Source of the DNA: Porites lobata
Taxonomy: Eukaryota > Cnidaria > Anthozoa > Scleractinia > Poritidae
DNA: 64,000 nt
Reading direction: 5' to 3'
Assembly (NCBI GenBank): GCA_942486035.1
Contig: CALNXK010000022.1
Coordinates: forward strand, 23,501-87,500
The position numbers were made by a program, and so were the translations under genes. This document shows, in pieces, positions 10,321-20,984 of this stretch (the first letter of the stretch is position 1; every line of letters starts with the position of its first letter). Below the pieces are notes generated by a model. That model was not told where the DNA came from and ran no database searches. It saw only the letters and a list, made by a program, of their open reading frames with translations.

Positions 10321-11652
10321 CATTTCTCGCAGGCAAAGAAACTTATGCAAGAAAATAAACCCGTTAACTGACACTATAGCAGTTGATTCAGACAACATGC
10401 TCATGATAGCAATATCAGCCATGAGTCTCTCACGGCGAGGGGTGCGAAAAGTCCCCCAAGAAGCTGATTTTCTTCTCCACTGCACATAAAAAATGTGATC
10501 AATTAAAACCATTGTACTTCGTTCTATAACTTCCGCAGCGCCGTGGACGATTCCTATTATAATGATGAATTGTAGATTGTCAAGATCTGCCTGCAAAACT
10601 CGAAACATTATAGCTGTTCCGTAAAACAACGGCACAAGCGTGACATAAGAATATCCCGGATGAGTAATGTTATATAACCGCTGAGCACAGATGCGTGAGA
10701 ACGTCTTCAAAATGACTCCAATCATAGGCGCAAAAAGAGCGAATAAAAATCTTTGTTTGCTTTCGACGTAATATGGATAAAGAAAATAGTGAAGAATCTG
10801 TTCAATTAGGAAAGTAAAACAGACGGGTACCATCATTTGAAGGAATAAGCAAAGTTTCTTTACTTTCATTGAACGGGGGCAAAAATGTTTCGTCACCATG
10901 TACAGTTCCAAGCAAACGCAGATGATAAATATTGCATTTAGTGGAGACCTTGTTAAAAAGCTGGAAATGCTCACATGAGATAAAGTGAAGACTCGAAGAA
11001 CAACGCGATAAAGTGAATCTAAACAGTAGCAAAGAAAAGAAATTAGACACAAGAATCTTTTTACCCCAAACAATTGAAATGGACGAAAAAGAAAAATCAA
11101 AATAGTAAAAGGCCAAAAATATAAAAAGCCACTGCAAATCATTCCAGAAATGGTTATTTGCCATTGCATTTGAGTTGATAAGGAGTTGTCTGAGTGATTA
11201 TAGCAGCTTCAAGTTAAACTCTTAAAACGCACGCAAGATATTACGGTGTGTATTGTACCCAAAAAGGTGGCAGCAAGAAGCGAGATCAAAGCTCCAATGT
11301 ACATTGATTTGCCAACTGTACAGAGAGTGGGTGGCCTCAGGCGTTTCCAAGCCATTGCCCTGTTTTCGTCTTGATATTCTTCTGGTTCTTCATCTGGTGA
11401 GCGCGCATCGAGAACCTGGATATTAAGACTGTTAGAAGGTAGATAATCCCATGTGGTAGCTTCTCTGTCACTGTATTCTTGATAAATAAGCTCATCAACT
11501 GGTTCTTAATACCATTCTCGACCAGTGCTTTCTAAAGGATCGTAGCCAAAAAATTCTGCAGTGAATTCAGGTTCCGCTGGATTGTAATGCTCTGTTACGC
11601 TTCTCGTAAAACTGAACAAGATTTGACCAACTACCTCTGATAGTAAATCCAT
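10321..11652 (-). pseudogene. Multi-pass membrane protein gene, 5' part, interrupted
   Basis: The minus strand starts at ATG 11652-11650, directly after an in-frame TAG, and stays in one frame for 444 codons except for two stops: TAA at 11508-11506 and TGA at 11211-11209. An acidic N-terminal region of ~125 residues (MDLLSEVVGQ start) precedes at least eight hydrophobic segments. Conserved-looking loops read ITHPGYSYV, HGAAEVIERSTM and FRTPRRERLMADIA. The frame runs into the DIRS-like element at 10321, and the likely C-terminus lies beyond it at 4850-4599. The restored length would be about 527 residues. Fragments of a relative lie at 176-497, so this is a multi-copy family. I do not recognise the function. 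Two stops plus the insertion argue for a pseudogene, although an intron hiding one stop cannot be excluded. Confidence 0.65.
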
Positions 11653-12525
11653 CTAAACGAGCGAACTTCAGACGTTTGAAACCAAACATGAAGACTCCAT
11701 TTACCCTTATATCCATGGCCAGTTGACATGTCCCGCCCTTTGACGTTCATATCAATCAACTTTGTTTACGAACGTAACCTTTCCCTTGCTCATTTATTTT
11801 CAATCTAAATGAGATTGTATGCGCATCTTTTCATGATAGCTACTTTCGGTCCAATTGTAAGAGTTAAAAAGTGAAAGGCACTTCTAAACGTCTTTGTGAT
11901 AGTTTACCTCAGGCACGGAGTTGTCTTTCACCTTACACCTGTGGCCAGTTGACATGTACTTATTTTTCTTTTAAGCGGTTCATGTTGTTTCTCTGCTACT
12001 GATCAGTAGCAATATAGTGAGGGACACTTCAACGACTAAGATAAAGTGTGACGGGTGATTATCTCAAGTGCACTGACTATACTTTTTAAAATTCTGAAAA
12101 TTTCGGTTAGAAACATTCCGGTTTGGTATGAACGTTTCATACGAGACCGCCTTCCGAGGTAGTCCGCGTTGGTCGGTTTTGTGCAATAGGCCGAAAAGTA
12201 TCGTTCCATTTCCTTCATGAAATGAATTAAAATATGAAGAGCAGTTTTTCCATAAATGGAAAGTGACCCTGGGAATTCTGATCTGTGGATCGCAAATATT
12301 GATAAAAGTATATTTCTTTTATTGTATAAATATAAAAAGTCTTCCTAAACTGTTTAAATAGTGCTAAATTAATTTATGACCTTGACATAATAATCCTTGA
12401 CAAATGAAGGCATTTCTGAAATCGGAGTGCATATTTACAGACTAGATTTTTAACATTTCTGGAAAGTTCGGTTAGAAACCTTTCAGTGTGGTTGAACGTT
12501 TAAGCGTGCGGTCGCACAGCTTAAG
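11653..12525. other. Intergenic stretch with a repeat also present at 13062-13275
   Basis: No gene is seen. Bases 12140-12240 (GGTTTGGTATGAACG, TCATACGAGACC, TCGTTCCATT, CATGAAATGAATTAAAAT) recur at 13062-13275, where the second copy is split by a small foldback. Confidence 0.6.
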
Positions 12526-13045
12526 ATGGAACGCATAATGTTAGGCATTCTCCTTCGAGATCGAAAGCGAAACACCTGGATTCGTCAAGAAACTGGCGCA
12601 AGCGATATCATCAACGCTATCAGGAAAGCAAAGCATAGATGGGCAGGGGTGGATCCAGGATTTTTTTTAGGAGGGGGTGCACTCGTCTCTTGCTCTACGT
12701 CAACACCAATAAACCACATAGTTTTCTTTTTTTTCGCAGAATACCAGTTGTATTAGAAAACCGCAGGTCATCTCGGGGAAGGGGGGGGGGCACCCCTGCA
12801 CCCTAGATCCGCCCCTGATGGGCAGGTCACATTGCCCGGCTATCTGATAACCGTTGGACCATCAGAGCAACAGAGTGGACCCCTAAAGAATGGACCAGCA
12901 AACAGGGTCGCCCAAAAACAAGATGGAGAAACGATCTCACAGGACAGTTTGGACCTGTAGGGTTAAGATTAGCCAAGCACTGCAGACACCTGTGGGATCA
13001 ATCCAGGGAGGAGTTCCTCTGTCAAGAGTCAATACAAACCAGACA
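12526..13045 (+). pseudogene. LINE-type reverse transcriptase C-terminal relic
   Basis: Before and after an inserted element at 12645-12816 the plus strand reads one peptide. It starts MERIMLGI, continues RDRKRNTWIRQ and KHRWAG, then after the insertion HIARLSDNRW, GRPKTRWRND and HLWDQSREEF. This pattern (ERxMLG...RWAGH...GRPxxRW) is the familiar C-terminal tail of non-LTR retrotransposon ORF2 proteins. There is no upstream RT domain in frame. It is a truncated copy; LINE insertions are usually 5'-truncated. Confidence 0.7.
12645..12816. mobile_element. Small inverted-repeat element inserted in the LINE relic
   Basis: The left end AGGGGTGGATCCAGG mirrors the right end GATCCGCCCCT, and GTGCAC/GTGCAGGGG tracts also pair inside. 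GATGGGC flanks both sides (12638-12644 and 12817-12823), a clear target duplication. The same left end appears alone at about 19129-19165 (GGATGGATCCAGG, then GGGTGCACC), in the PGM3 intron. Confidence 0.75.
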
Positions 13046-13127
13046 AACCCTGATGATGACGATGAACGGTTCATACGAGACCACCTCCGGCGATTGTACA
13101 CGCTGGTCGGTTTGTACAAAAGGCTGT

Positions 13128-13215
13128 AGCCCGCGAAAACACCTGTTTCACGGCCTCGCTCTTCGCCGCTGGGGACGTTTCGCGCGGAGGACGAAGAGCG
13201 AGGCGAAACTGATGT
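13128..13215. repeat. Small GC-rich foldback
   Basis: CCTCGCTCTTCG is answered by CGAAGAGCGAGG about 50 bp later, splitting the second copy of the 12140-12240 repeat. Confidence 0.6.
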
Positions 13216-13584
13216 TTTGGCAGGCAAAAAAGGCTGGAAAGTATCGTTCCATTGTCATCATGAAATGAATTAAAATGGCTGACCGAACACTTGCGGTTTT
13301 CTGTTTCAGATACAAAATACCAGCTGCGAAAGTTCTGGCAAGCGTAGAAAGCAAAATTTCGAGATTTGGGTTCAAGGATGGCAAAGGAAACAACTGACCA
13401 TGTACCACTGATTATTCAGGCTGTACAGTAGCTTGGACATCATGACACGTACAGCCTGTTTAAGCCCATTTCAAATACCATTTTACACAATGAACCTCCA
13501 TACCAAAACACAAAATGAAGGAATTAATGTACAATTTCAAGTACATTTTTGTTTTGATTAAAGAATCTCACTGGAATCCATTTG

Positions 13585-13655
13585 AGTTGTGAAATCTAGA
13601 ATCATCAGCTTTGGAGTCCGGGATACAGCTCAAGGAATCTGGAATCCCACTAACT
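13585..13655. repeat. Degenerate GGATTC/GGAATC repeat, left part
   Basis: Short runs such as 'ggaatctggaatccc' continue after the inserted element at 14557-14650 ('ggaatctgggatcc', 'agaatccac'). Another array of the same kind lies at 46015-46210. Confidence 0.55.
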
Positions 13656-13656
13656 A

Positions 13657-14554
13657 CAGTTGACTCCTGATAACTTGAACCCTCACCAACTGGAACCTCA
13701 CGATAACTCGAACGAACGATTTCCTTCATACACTTACAATAATTTCACTCTCGATAACTCAACCCTCCCGCTAACTCGGAGGTAATTTTTGTTTCCCTTC
13801 AGATGATTTCTATATTTATACGACTACATGGGAAATTTCTGCAATTTGATTGGCTTAGAGCAGTGGTATTTCAGCTTATTTTGAAATACCTCCATTGAAA
13901 ATTACAAACCCTTTGCGGGTAGTAGTATACACAAACAATAACATAATTTGTACGTGATATTTGGCATAGATACCACTCGTGATATTTCAAAATTGTCTAC
14001 AATTTAACTCGCCTAAAGGCTCGTGAAATTACGTAAAACAATTTCAAAATATCACTCGTGGTATTTATGTCAAACATCACTACAAATCATGCTATTACCT
14101 ATACACATTTGCCTTCAATAACTCGAACCATGCTTCAAGCGCCTGACAAGACACGTAGTCTTTGTCTTTAATTTTTTCAGTTCAATTTAACCCTTTAAAC
14201 CCTGGGATCAAAATTTGAATTCTCATTTGTTGCCCCTATTCATTTCCTACAGAAGTAGTGGGGAGAAGTTGATAAAATATCAAGCAAATTCTTCTCATGT
14301 GAACATGTCCGTAATTCTCACGACCACTCTGTTTTACAAGCATTGCTATTACAAAAAGAAATTTGATGCTGATCACTCTTAGGGCTTAAAGGGTTAAATA
14401 CAGTGTCCAACACTGTGTATATATCAGACTTTGAAGTGTTCATGTTACTTGCACCCACTGTCCACCCCATTTCTGGCTATTTGCTTCGAAATGCCCATAA
14501 CTCCAACCTTATTTTCAATTTCCCTTGAAGGTTCGAGTTATCGGGAGTCGACTG
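13657..14554. mobile_element. TA-type inverted-repeat element (actcgaac family), full copy
   Basis: Begins CAGTTGACTCCTGATAAC after TA (13655-13656) and ends GTTATCGGGAGTCGACTG at 14554, followed by CA, a probable mutated TA. The interior repeats 'taactcgaac' phrases. A piggyBac-like element is nested at 14191-14393. The left and right flanks belong to one GGATTC repeat, so the element split that repeat. Confidence 0.75.
14191..14393. mobile_element. piggyBac-like non-autonomous element flanked by TTAA
   Basis: Ends read CCCTTTAAACCC and GGGCTTAAAGGG, each flanked by TTAA, the target site of piggyBac elements. The length is about 200 bp with no coding. A relative is at 55369-55572 in POLG. 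Confidence 0.75.
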
Positions 14555-14774
14555 CATTGGAATCTGGGATCCAAGGTCCACTGACAGAGAATCCACAACC
14601 TGTAATCCAGAATCCACGGTGTAGAATCCAAGACTGTCTTGGATTTCCTTATGTGGGGCAAAGTGCTTTCAAGGTGAAATGACCTGGAACTAAGCAGGAT
14701 GAATGATCTACAACTAAGACCCACACCCCCAAACACAGAAAATATTAACGGAAAAAGTATCCGAGAAAATGGGC

Positions 14775-14780
14775 TTTATT
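14775..14780 (-). promoter_or_regulatory. Poly(A) signal AATAAA of RPL36
   Basis: AATAAA on the minus strand begins about 20 nt after the RPL36 stop codon at 14800-14802, a plausible site for a very short 3' UTR. Confidence 0.6.
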
Positions 14781-14799
14781 TTCAACAGTGGTGTAAATG

Positions 14800-17504
14800 T
14801 TAATGTTGTTGTTGCTTCCTCATGGCAGCAATAACACTTTGCATTTCTTCCCGCTTTCTCTTTCCACGGGTGTGACCTCCAAGCTAAAAATTAACATGCA
14901 TCCAATTAGCTTCCTCTGGTAATAAAATACTGGTTTGAACTCTTTTACCACCCTTATCACACTTGCCTAAAAGCATTTTTTCTTTCAGTGACAAAAGTGC
15001 CTACAAGTTCACTGGATTTTAAATAACAGTTATTCACTGAAACGGAGTTGGCTCAAGGTAAATTATCCACCACTAGCCACCGGCACTGATGTGAATAATT
15101 GTTTTAGAATACACTGAAACAGTGAGGTAACTGAGCCCAAAAATGTTGATAATTTTTAACACATTTATTACTAACAAAGATTACAATAATTTTGGTGTGC
15201 ACTTGGCTAAATGGCCTTCACATTTTCTTGCCGACAAATAAAGCCTTTGAAGGCATTTGTTTAGCTCTTGCAAGGAGATTTATTCAACACCAGTTGTGAA
15301 TACTTTCTGTGTTTGAAACCATTCTGTAATAAAAACCTTTAAATTCAATTTAAGCCTATTTTTGAACATGTCAGCTGAATAAAGTAACACAACATTAATT
15401 TTGCAAACAAAAACTCTTTTACTAGTTTCATCAATTAATAAGCTTTACTTGTAAAAACTGCCAAACTGAATTTTGTCGCCTCCTTCGTGTTTTCGAGAAC
15501 ATCTTCTTTGTTAAATTTGTGAAATTTCTTTGTTTGTTGCAGTAACAAACCAGGAAGCCATTTTGCTCCTAACTTACGCAAGTTTGGCACTGCTTGTTGC
15601 TCAGAGGTGAATAGCACAGGATATCCCAAGTTTTTTTAGTATATTCTAAATAAGTCTATTCCCTTATATGAGTGGTCTATACACCTGCAATAATTGTGGT
15701 AGGAACCTATTATTTTATTTGAGGAAAATTTGGTGGTATCAAATCAGCAAAGTCTTCCTGCGTGCATAAATCACTTGTGGTACAAGGTTAGTGAAGGACA
15801 ACTAATCAAACAATATACAATGTACTGATCTGAACTGGAGAGAAAGATCTCTTACCCTCTTTTTAACAAATTTCAAAGCTCTTTTGTCCTTGCCAATTCT
15901 GAGCAATTCCATGCAACGTTTCTCATAAGGTGCAAATCCAACAACCTCTCGTACAAGATCTCGGATAAATTTTACCCTTTTGTTACTTGCCTAAAAAAAG
16001 AAGCAAAACAAAAAATATCACAAAAATGACATAAAACCGTGAGCAGAATCCTATACCCACTGACCTTATTTGCTGACCAGCCTCTACGGATCAGGCAACT
16101 TATTGTGATAAGCAATCTATGAGTAAGTTTACTAGTGTTTAAGAATTAATATGGGAGAGCCTCTGGGCACTAGGCACTCTTAATGAACTAGTTCCAGAAA
16201 TCTGAAATCCCTGCTTCTCATAATGTAAGACAGAAAATGTCTCATCTGAGGTCAATAGACCCTTCCAATGTGATTTAAACTGTTGACATGGACTGTTTAC
16301 AGAAACCGCCAACACTGCTGAAAAGAGAGCCTAAAATATAGTACAATATTATTGCCACGTTTGAGTGTGATTTGATAAAAAAGGAACACAGACATAGCTC
16401 TGCAAAGTCCCCAAATTTTATGGAGACTGGTATGGTAGAAGCACCAACTTGCTCCCACGATTTAAATGACAGTAAAGTTAATGACTTTAGGGAGCTATAT
16501 GTTCACCTGCTTTACACACATCACTTTCAAACTTAGCAAGTTCACTGACGTTAAGGCGTTCTTTTCAGCGACGTTAAAAATTTTTTACTTTATTCGAGTT
16601 TCAATGTATTTAGCACATCCTGTCTCCCACTGGGGACTCAGACAGGATCACCATCAAAGCCATGCGAAGGTTTAGCTGTTGGCAGGGCAAAGGCAGTACA
16701 TGTACCTTCATTTCTCAGTTATTTTGAGACCCTGAGTATTTGTTCGGCCCTGGGAATTGATCCCACAACCTGCTGCTCTGTGGTCAAGTAACTCTACTGA
16801 CTAAACTAATCTGTTTACAGACTTTGCCATATGATCCACACCAAATCTTGTAAAAACCCTGGAAGGGTCTATTGTGGACACTGAACTGAACTTAGTGAAT
16901 GATGCTATCTTATATGATGGAATAATAGCAAACCAGTCTGCAGAGTATGGCAGGTGCATGCACAAGTTTTTTTAAAAATATATAAGCAATAAGGGCCTTA
17001 AAACGGACTTGCATGTGTGAGATCTTGTCGAGTTCTGCCATACTCTGCAGACAGGATAGCACACATAGCTTCTTTCTCTAGCGGCTTTTTCCCTTGTGCT
17101 TTTAGGTCTTATTCCGATGGTCACTCAAACTAAAGAAGCTGATAGGTCCATTAAACAATGGAACAACCTTCCCGACAACACAAAGGCCTTTACGCTTGCC
17201 TTGGAAGGCCCAGGCCAGGCCCCATTAAACATTTGAACATTTTTTATTTTCATATCACCAGCACAAATTCACCGCACTGTTTTTTAGCGCACACAGCATG
17301 AGCACAGCACATATACATATCTGCTGAACATGGGCTGCACTGCCCTTTGCAGATCAGACATCAAGATTTGGATTTAAAAAAAGCTGCAATCACTAAATCT
17401 AGCCTCCTCACCCCTTTCCTCCTAGATGGTTTGGGCTTTTGCACTGTCTTCGTTGTTTTGTGGCCCTTGTGGAGCCCCACTGCCATTTCCAAGTTGCGAG
17501 CCAT
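14800..17504 (-). CDS. RPL36: 60S ribosomal protein L36 (eL36)
   Basis: eL36 is a small basic protein of the large cytosolic ribosomal subunit. Three coding exons splice in phase: 17504-17412 (31 codons), 15990-15856 (45 codons) and 14883-14800 (27 codons plus stop), giving 103 residues, close to the ~105 usual in animals. Exon 1 reads MARNLEMAVGLHKGHK and KPKPSRRKG. Exon 2 reads VKFIRDLVREVVGFAPYEKR and DKRALKFVKKR. Exon 3 reads LGGHTRGKRKREEM and ends in QQQH. All junctions are GT-AG. A short 5' noncoding exon (17817-17771) splices to 17513 (acceptor TTAG). The gene is divergent from PGM3 with about 170 bp between transcription units, so they probably share a promoter. The exons are too short to be seen as long reading frames. 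I am confident of the identity. Confidence 0.93.
16690..16812 (-). mobile_element. tRNA-derived SINE (minus strand) in RPL36 intron
   Basis: On the minus strand an A-box-like run (TTTAGTCAGTAGAGTTAC, 16805-16788) precedes a B-box-like run (GGGATCAATTCCC, about 16764-16752) at tRNA spacing. It lies in the second RPL36 intron. No clean cloverleaf was formed. Confidence 0.5.
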
Positions 17505-17770
17505 TTTTGGTTCCTAAGATAGCACAGCGTTTGCAAACAGTCCAAGCATTAGTATGTTTCATAAGCATCAAACAAGCTTAAAAATGGCCATAATGTATAA
17601 AGCCGACATTTTATTACATACAAGTGTTATATAGGGGGGAAAACAACGTCTAGTTCGGGGAATGCGGAGAAAAAACTTTACGTCAAGAGAAAAAAAGGTA
17701 TTTTAATAAATTTTGTATCTTGATGTTGGAAAATATTGGAGGATGACTGAGATGCAACACGATGAATTAC

Positions 17771-17817
17771 CTTTGTCGAAGAACACAACTGTGGCCTAAA
17801 CGAGAGAGAGTGAAGAG
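17771..17817 (-). other. RPL36: 5' noncoding exon of RPL36 (TOP-like start)
   Basis: The minus strand has a donor (CAAAG|GTAATT) at 17771 and a pyrimidine-rich run (CCTCTTCACTCTCTCTC) near 17817-17801. That resembles the 5' terminal oligopyrimidine start of ribosomal protein mRNAs. It would splice to the acceptor at 17514-17516. The exact start is inferred. Confidence 0.5.
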
Positions 17818-17990
17818 GATGAATAAGCAGTCACAAATAATTTTGACAGCGGCATATTGTAAAAGATATGCGCGATGAGTAGTGCGCGGAAGAGGTACAA
17901 TCGCTGAAGGAAGACTGGAAACGAAGAATCGACGTGGCTTTGGAAAAATTAAAAGTTTGTAGGTTCTGGCTCCCGAATTCGACTTAAAAC
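17818..17990. promoter_or_regulatory. Putative bidirectional promoter, RPL36 / PGM3
   Basis: Only about 170 bp separate the inferred RPL36 start from the PGM3 ATG. No TATA box is evident, as is usual for housekeeping genes. The region must hold the start sites of both genes. Confidence 0.6.
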
Positions 17991-20984
17991 ATGGAATCTC
18001 TTCTTCAAAGAGCGGCGGAGGTAAGCAAGGAGCATCCAAAACCTGATGTTACGTTCTCCTACGGAACGGCTGGATTCCGCATGCGAACAGACCATCTCGA
18101 CTCTGTAATGTACCGAATGGGTCTTCTCGCTGTTCTTCGCTCGAAGGCCAAAGACGGAAAAGTTATCGGCGTGGTTGTTACTGCTTCGCATAACCCTGTT
18201 CACGACAATGGAGTCAAGCTGGTGGATCCTCGTGGTGAAATGCTTCAGCCATCATGGGAGAAGCACGCATCGGAGCTCGCAAACGCGGAAGATATTGTCG
18301 AGGTTCTGAGGGGGGTGGTGGAAGAGCACAGAATCGATTGGAACGTTCCTGCCAAGGTTTTTATCGCTCGAGACACGAGACCTAGCGGAGTGGAATTTGT
18401 GAAGGCTTTGTTGGATGGAGTACAAGCTTTGGGTGGATCTGGTCGGGATTATGGTGAGAGCTTCTTGTTGTCATGCAAAGAGAACACACCCTTCCCCCGC
18501 CCCTTTTGATAATAAGGCATGAATAGTCTAGCAACGTGATCCTTCCGTGAGAAAATACAAGTGACATAGCTAAAGTAGATAGATCGATAGGCACTTAATC
18601 TAACCATGATGCTTTTATCAGCTTCTGGCGCTGGTTTATGCATCAGTCAATTGCAATTCCAGCTGCGGCGAGCTCCCCCTCCCCCCCTCCCCCGGGCAAC
18701 TGCGGTGCATTTGCACGCCTTGTCAGTCCCGGGGGTGGGGCTTTGACACACAAGTGGTTAGCTATAAAACATGGAGAATTTCCGAGGTAAAGATCATCAG
18801 TTTGTGGCAGATTGGCTTGTCCAGGAAGGGCTAGGAAAAATTTTTGACTTTTTTAAGGGTATGTTTTTCTTAATTTTCAACATTTTCTTGCTCTTAAAAA
18901 CCAGAATTTCAAAACAAATATCAAGATCAGGAGCTTTGATCGCATTTCGCAACAGGCCGCATTTGATTCGTTCTTTATGGTATTAAAATGCCGGGTTTTG
19001 GTAATATTAAAGGTTTGTAAATTTTAAACTGAGAACTATAACATGTATAATTAAAAAGGTTTACGCATTCCTCACACCAGGCCACAATTTTAGCGGTGTT
19101 TTGGTGGTTGAATGATTTTTATCATACAAGGATGGATCCAGGATTTTTCTTGGGAGCGGGTGCACCGCTAAGGAATGGCGTAACTGACTGGTGACGTAAA
19201 GCGCAGCTGGAATTGACTGTAGATGCATTACATAAGAGCCGTGCATTAAAATATTAATATAAATATCCATCAGAGTTCTTAGTTTCCAAATGTGAAAAAA
19301 TATATGTGAAACTAAAAGTGTAAAGGCTGGGAAAAAAATTCTGCATTGATACAGCTCAAACCTTTCTTTCCAAGTGGACATCTTTATTCAGCTGACAATC
19401 AGGCATCTACTTACTGCTAATAATACAGTTATCGATTAAGACAATTAGTGCCAAATAGTAATGAGTAAGTTAAAGAAAACAATGAAATTAGAGTGTATTG
19501 TGTATATTGTGTATTAGTCTATGATCTCCATGTATTTCAAGGGTTAAGTAAAATCACTCCAATAATCCAGAACATACCCTATTTTATCATGATCATACAA
19601 ACTCTCCAGACTATGACCTTCACTACATTTCCTCAAAGAATTAGTAAGAGAATCTGATGAAAGATCAAAGCAATTTTCTCTATTTGATCATTTTATTTTA
19701 TTCCCATGAGCTTTTCCTTTGTGTTTATATGGATGGTATTAGGAGAAAACTGATTATGGTCACGATTGGGACTTTAAGGGGTAATAGTGATTCACAATAT
19801 TAACTGATCACCCTTTTGTGTCAGGTGTTTTATCCACACCTCAGTTGCATTACATGGTCAGATGCCAAAACACTGAAGGTGAATATGGTGAAGCCACAGA
19901 AGAAGGTTACTTTAACAAAATCTCAAATGCCTTCCTGGATCTGAGGTCACTGTCTGGGAAAACAGGTGTCCCTGTGGTCAAGCTGGACGGTGCAAATGGT
20001 GTAGGAGCACTCAAAGTCAAGATGCTGGCCAAACAACTGAAGGGCACTTTGTCACTTGTAATTTGCAATGATGGTTCAAGTGGAAAGTTAAATGAGAAGT
20101 GTGGTGCTGATTATGTGAAGCTTTACCAGTGTGCTCCTGATGGCATGGACATCAACCCAGGTGATCGATGTGTTACATTCGATGGTGATGCTGATAGAGT
20201 GTTGTATTTTTACTACGATAAAGATCACAAGTTCCACTTGCTTGATGGGGATAGAATTGCAACCCTTGTAGTTGGATATTTGAAAGAAAAACTGGACAAA
20301 ACAGGTGTTGTTCTTGATAGAGGCTTGGGAATTGTCCAAACAGCCTATGCCAATGGCAATTCCACATCCTATGCTGAGAGCACCCTTGGAGTGCCTGTGG
20401 CATGCACCAAAACAGGTGTGAAGCACGTTCACCACAAAGCTGAAGAATTTGACATTGGGGTATATTTTGAAGCAAATGGCCATGGAACTGCATTGTTTAC
20501 AAACGATGTTGTGAGGAAGATGAAGGCTGTTGTCCAAGACACAGATGCCAGCACAGAGAGGTGTAAAGCTGCCAAACAAGTCTTAAGCTTGATAGATTTA
20601 GTCAACCAAACTGTTGGTGATGCTATGAGTGACATGCTGGTAGTGGAAAGCATCCTTCATGAAAAAGGCTGGAGTTTGGAAGATTGGACTGCTGTGTACA
20701 CAGATCTCCCTAACCGCCAACGCAAAGTCGCTATCAAGAATCGCAATGTGATTGAAACAACAGATGCTGAAAGGAAGGTTACAGCCCCGCAGGGTCTTCA
20801 AGATGAAATTGATAAGCTTGTTTCTGGGTACAAGAATGCAAGATCCTTTGTGCGACCATCTGGTACTGAGGATATAGTACGTGTATATGCTGAGGCTGAT
20901 ACGCGAGAAGCTGCTGATTCTTTGGCATTGGCTGTCAGCCAGAAAGTTTATGATTTAGCTGGTGGTATTGGGGATAGGCCGTAA
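17991..20984 (+). CDS. PGM3: Phosphoacetylglucosamine mutase
   Basis: PGM3/AGM1 converts N-acetylglucosamine-6-phosphate to the 1-phosphate in the cytosolic route to UDP-GlcNAc, the donor for N- and O-glycans and chitin. Two exons, 17991-18453 and 19825-20984, join in phase (G|GT) into 540 residues, close to the 542 of the human enzyme. The phosphoserine loop reads VVTASHNP (serine near residue 66), the metal loop FDGDADR, the sugar-binding loop FEANGHGTA and the phosphate-binding loop RPSGTED near the C-terminus. ATG 17991 is the first in frame and puts the N-terminus level with animal homologues. The intron (18454-19824) carries the end of a small transposon and a GC-rich repeat. A possible AATAAA overlaps the region just after the stop (20986-20991). 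It is divergent from RPL36 and convergent with the synthetase gene downstream. Confidence 0.96.
18630..18745. repeat. Dispersed GC-rich repeat in PGM3 intron, copy 1
   Basis: Contains TGCATCAGTCAATTGCA, AATTCCAGCTG, a C-rich run with CCCCCGGGCA, and GGGGGTGGGG. The same order of phrases occurs at 43289-43385 in the first POLG intron. Confidence 0.6.

Noticed and set aside
15362..15440. Possible C/D box snoRNA in the last RPL36 intron
   Set aside because: A TTGATGA and a CTGA lie ~65 nt apart on the minus strand, but there is no terminal stem and the C box has the wrong first base.
20088..20579. 163-codon minus-strand open frame inside PGM3 exon 2
   Set aside because: It is antisense to a strongly conserved coding exon, has no family features and mirrors the codon pattern of PGM3.
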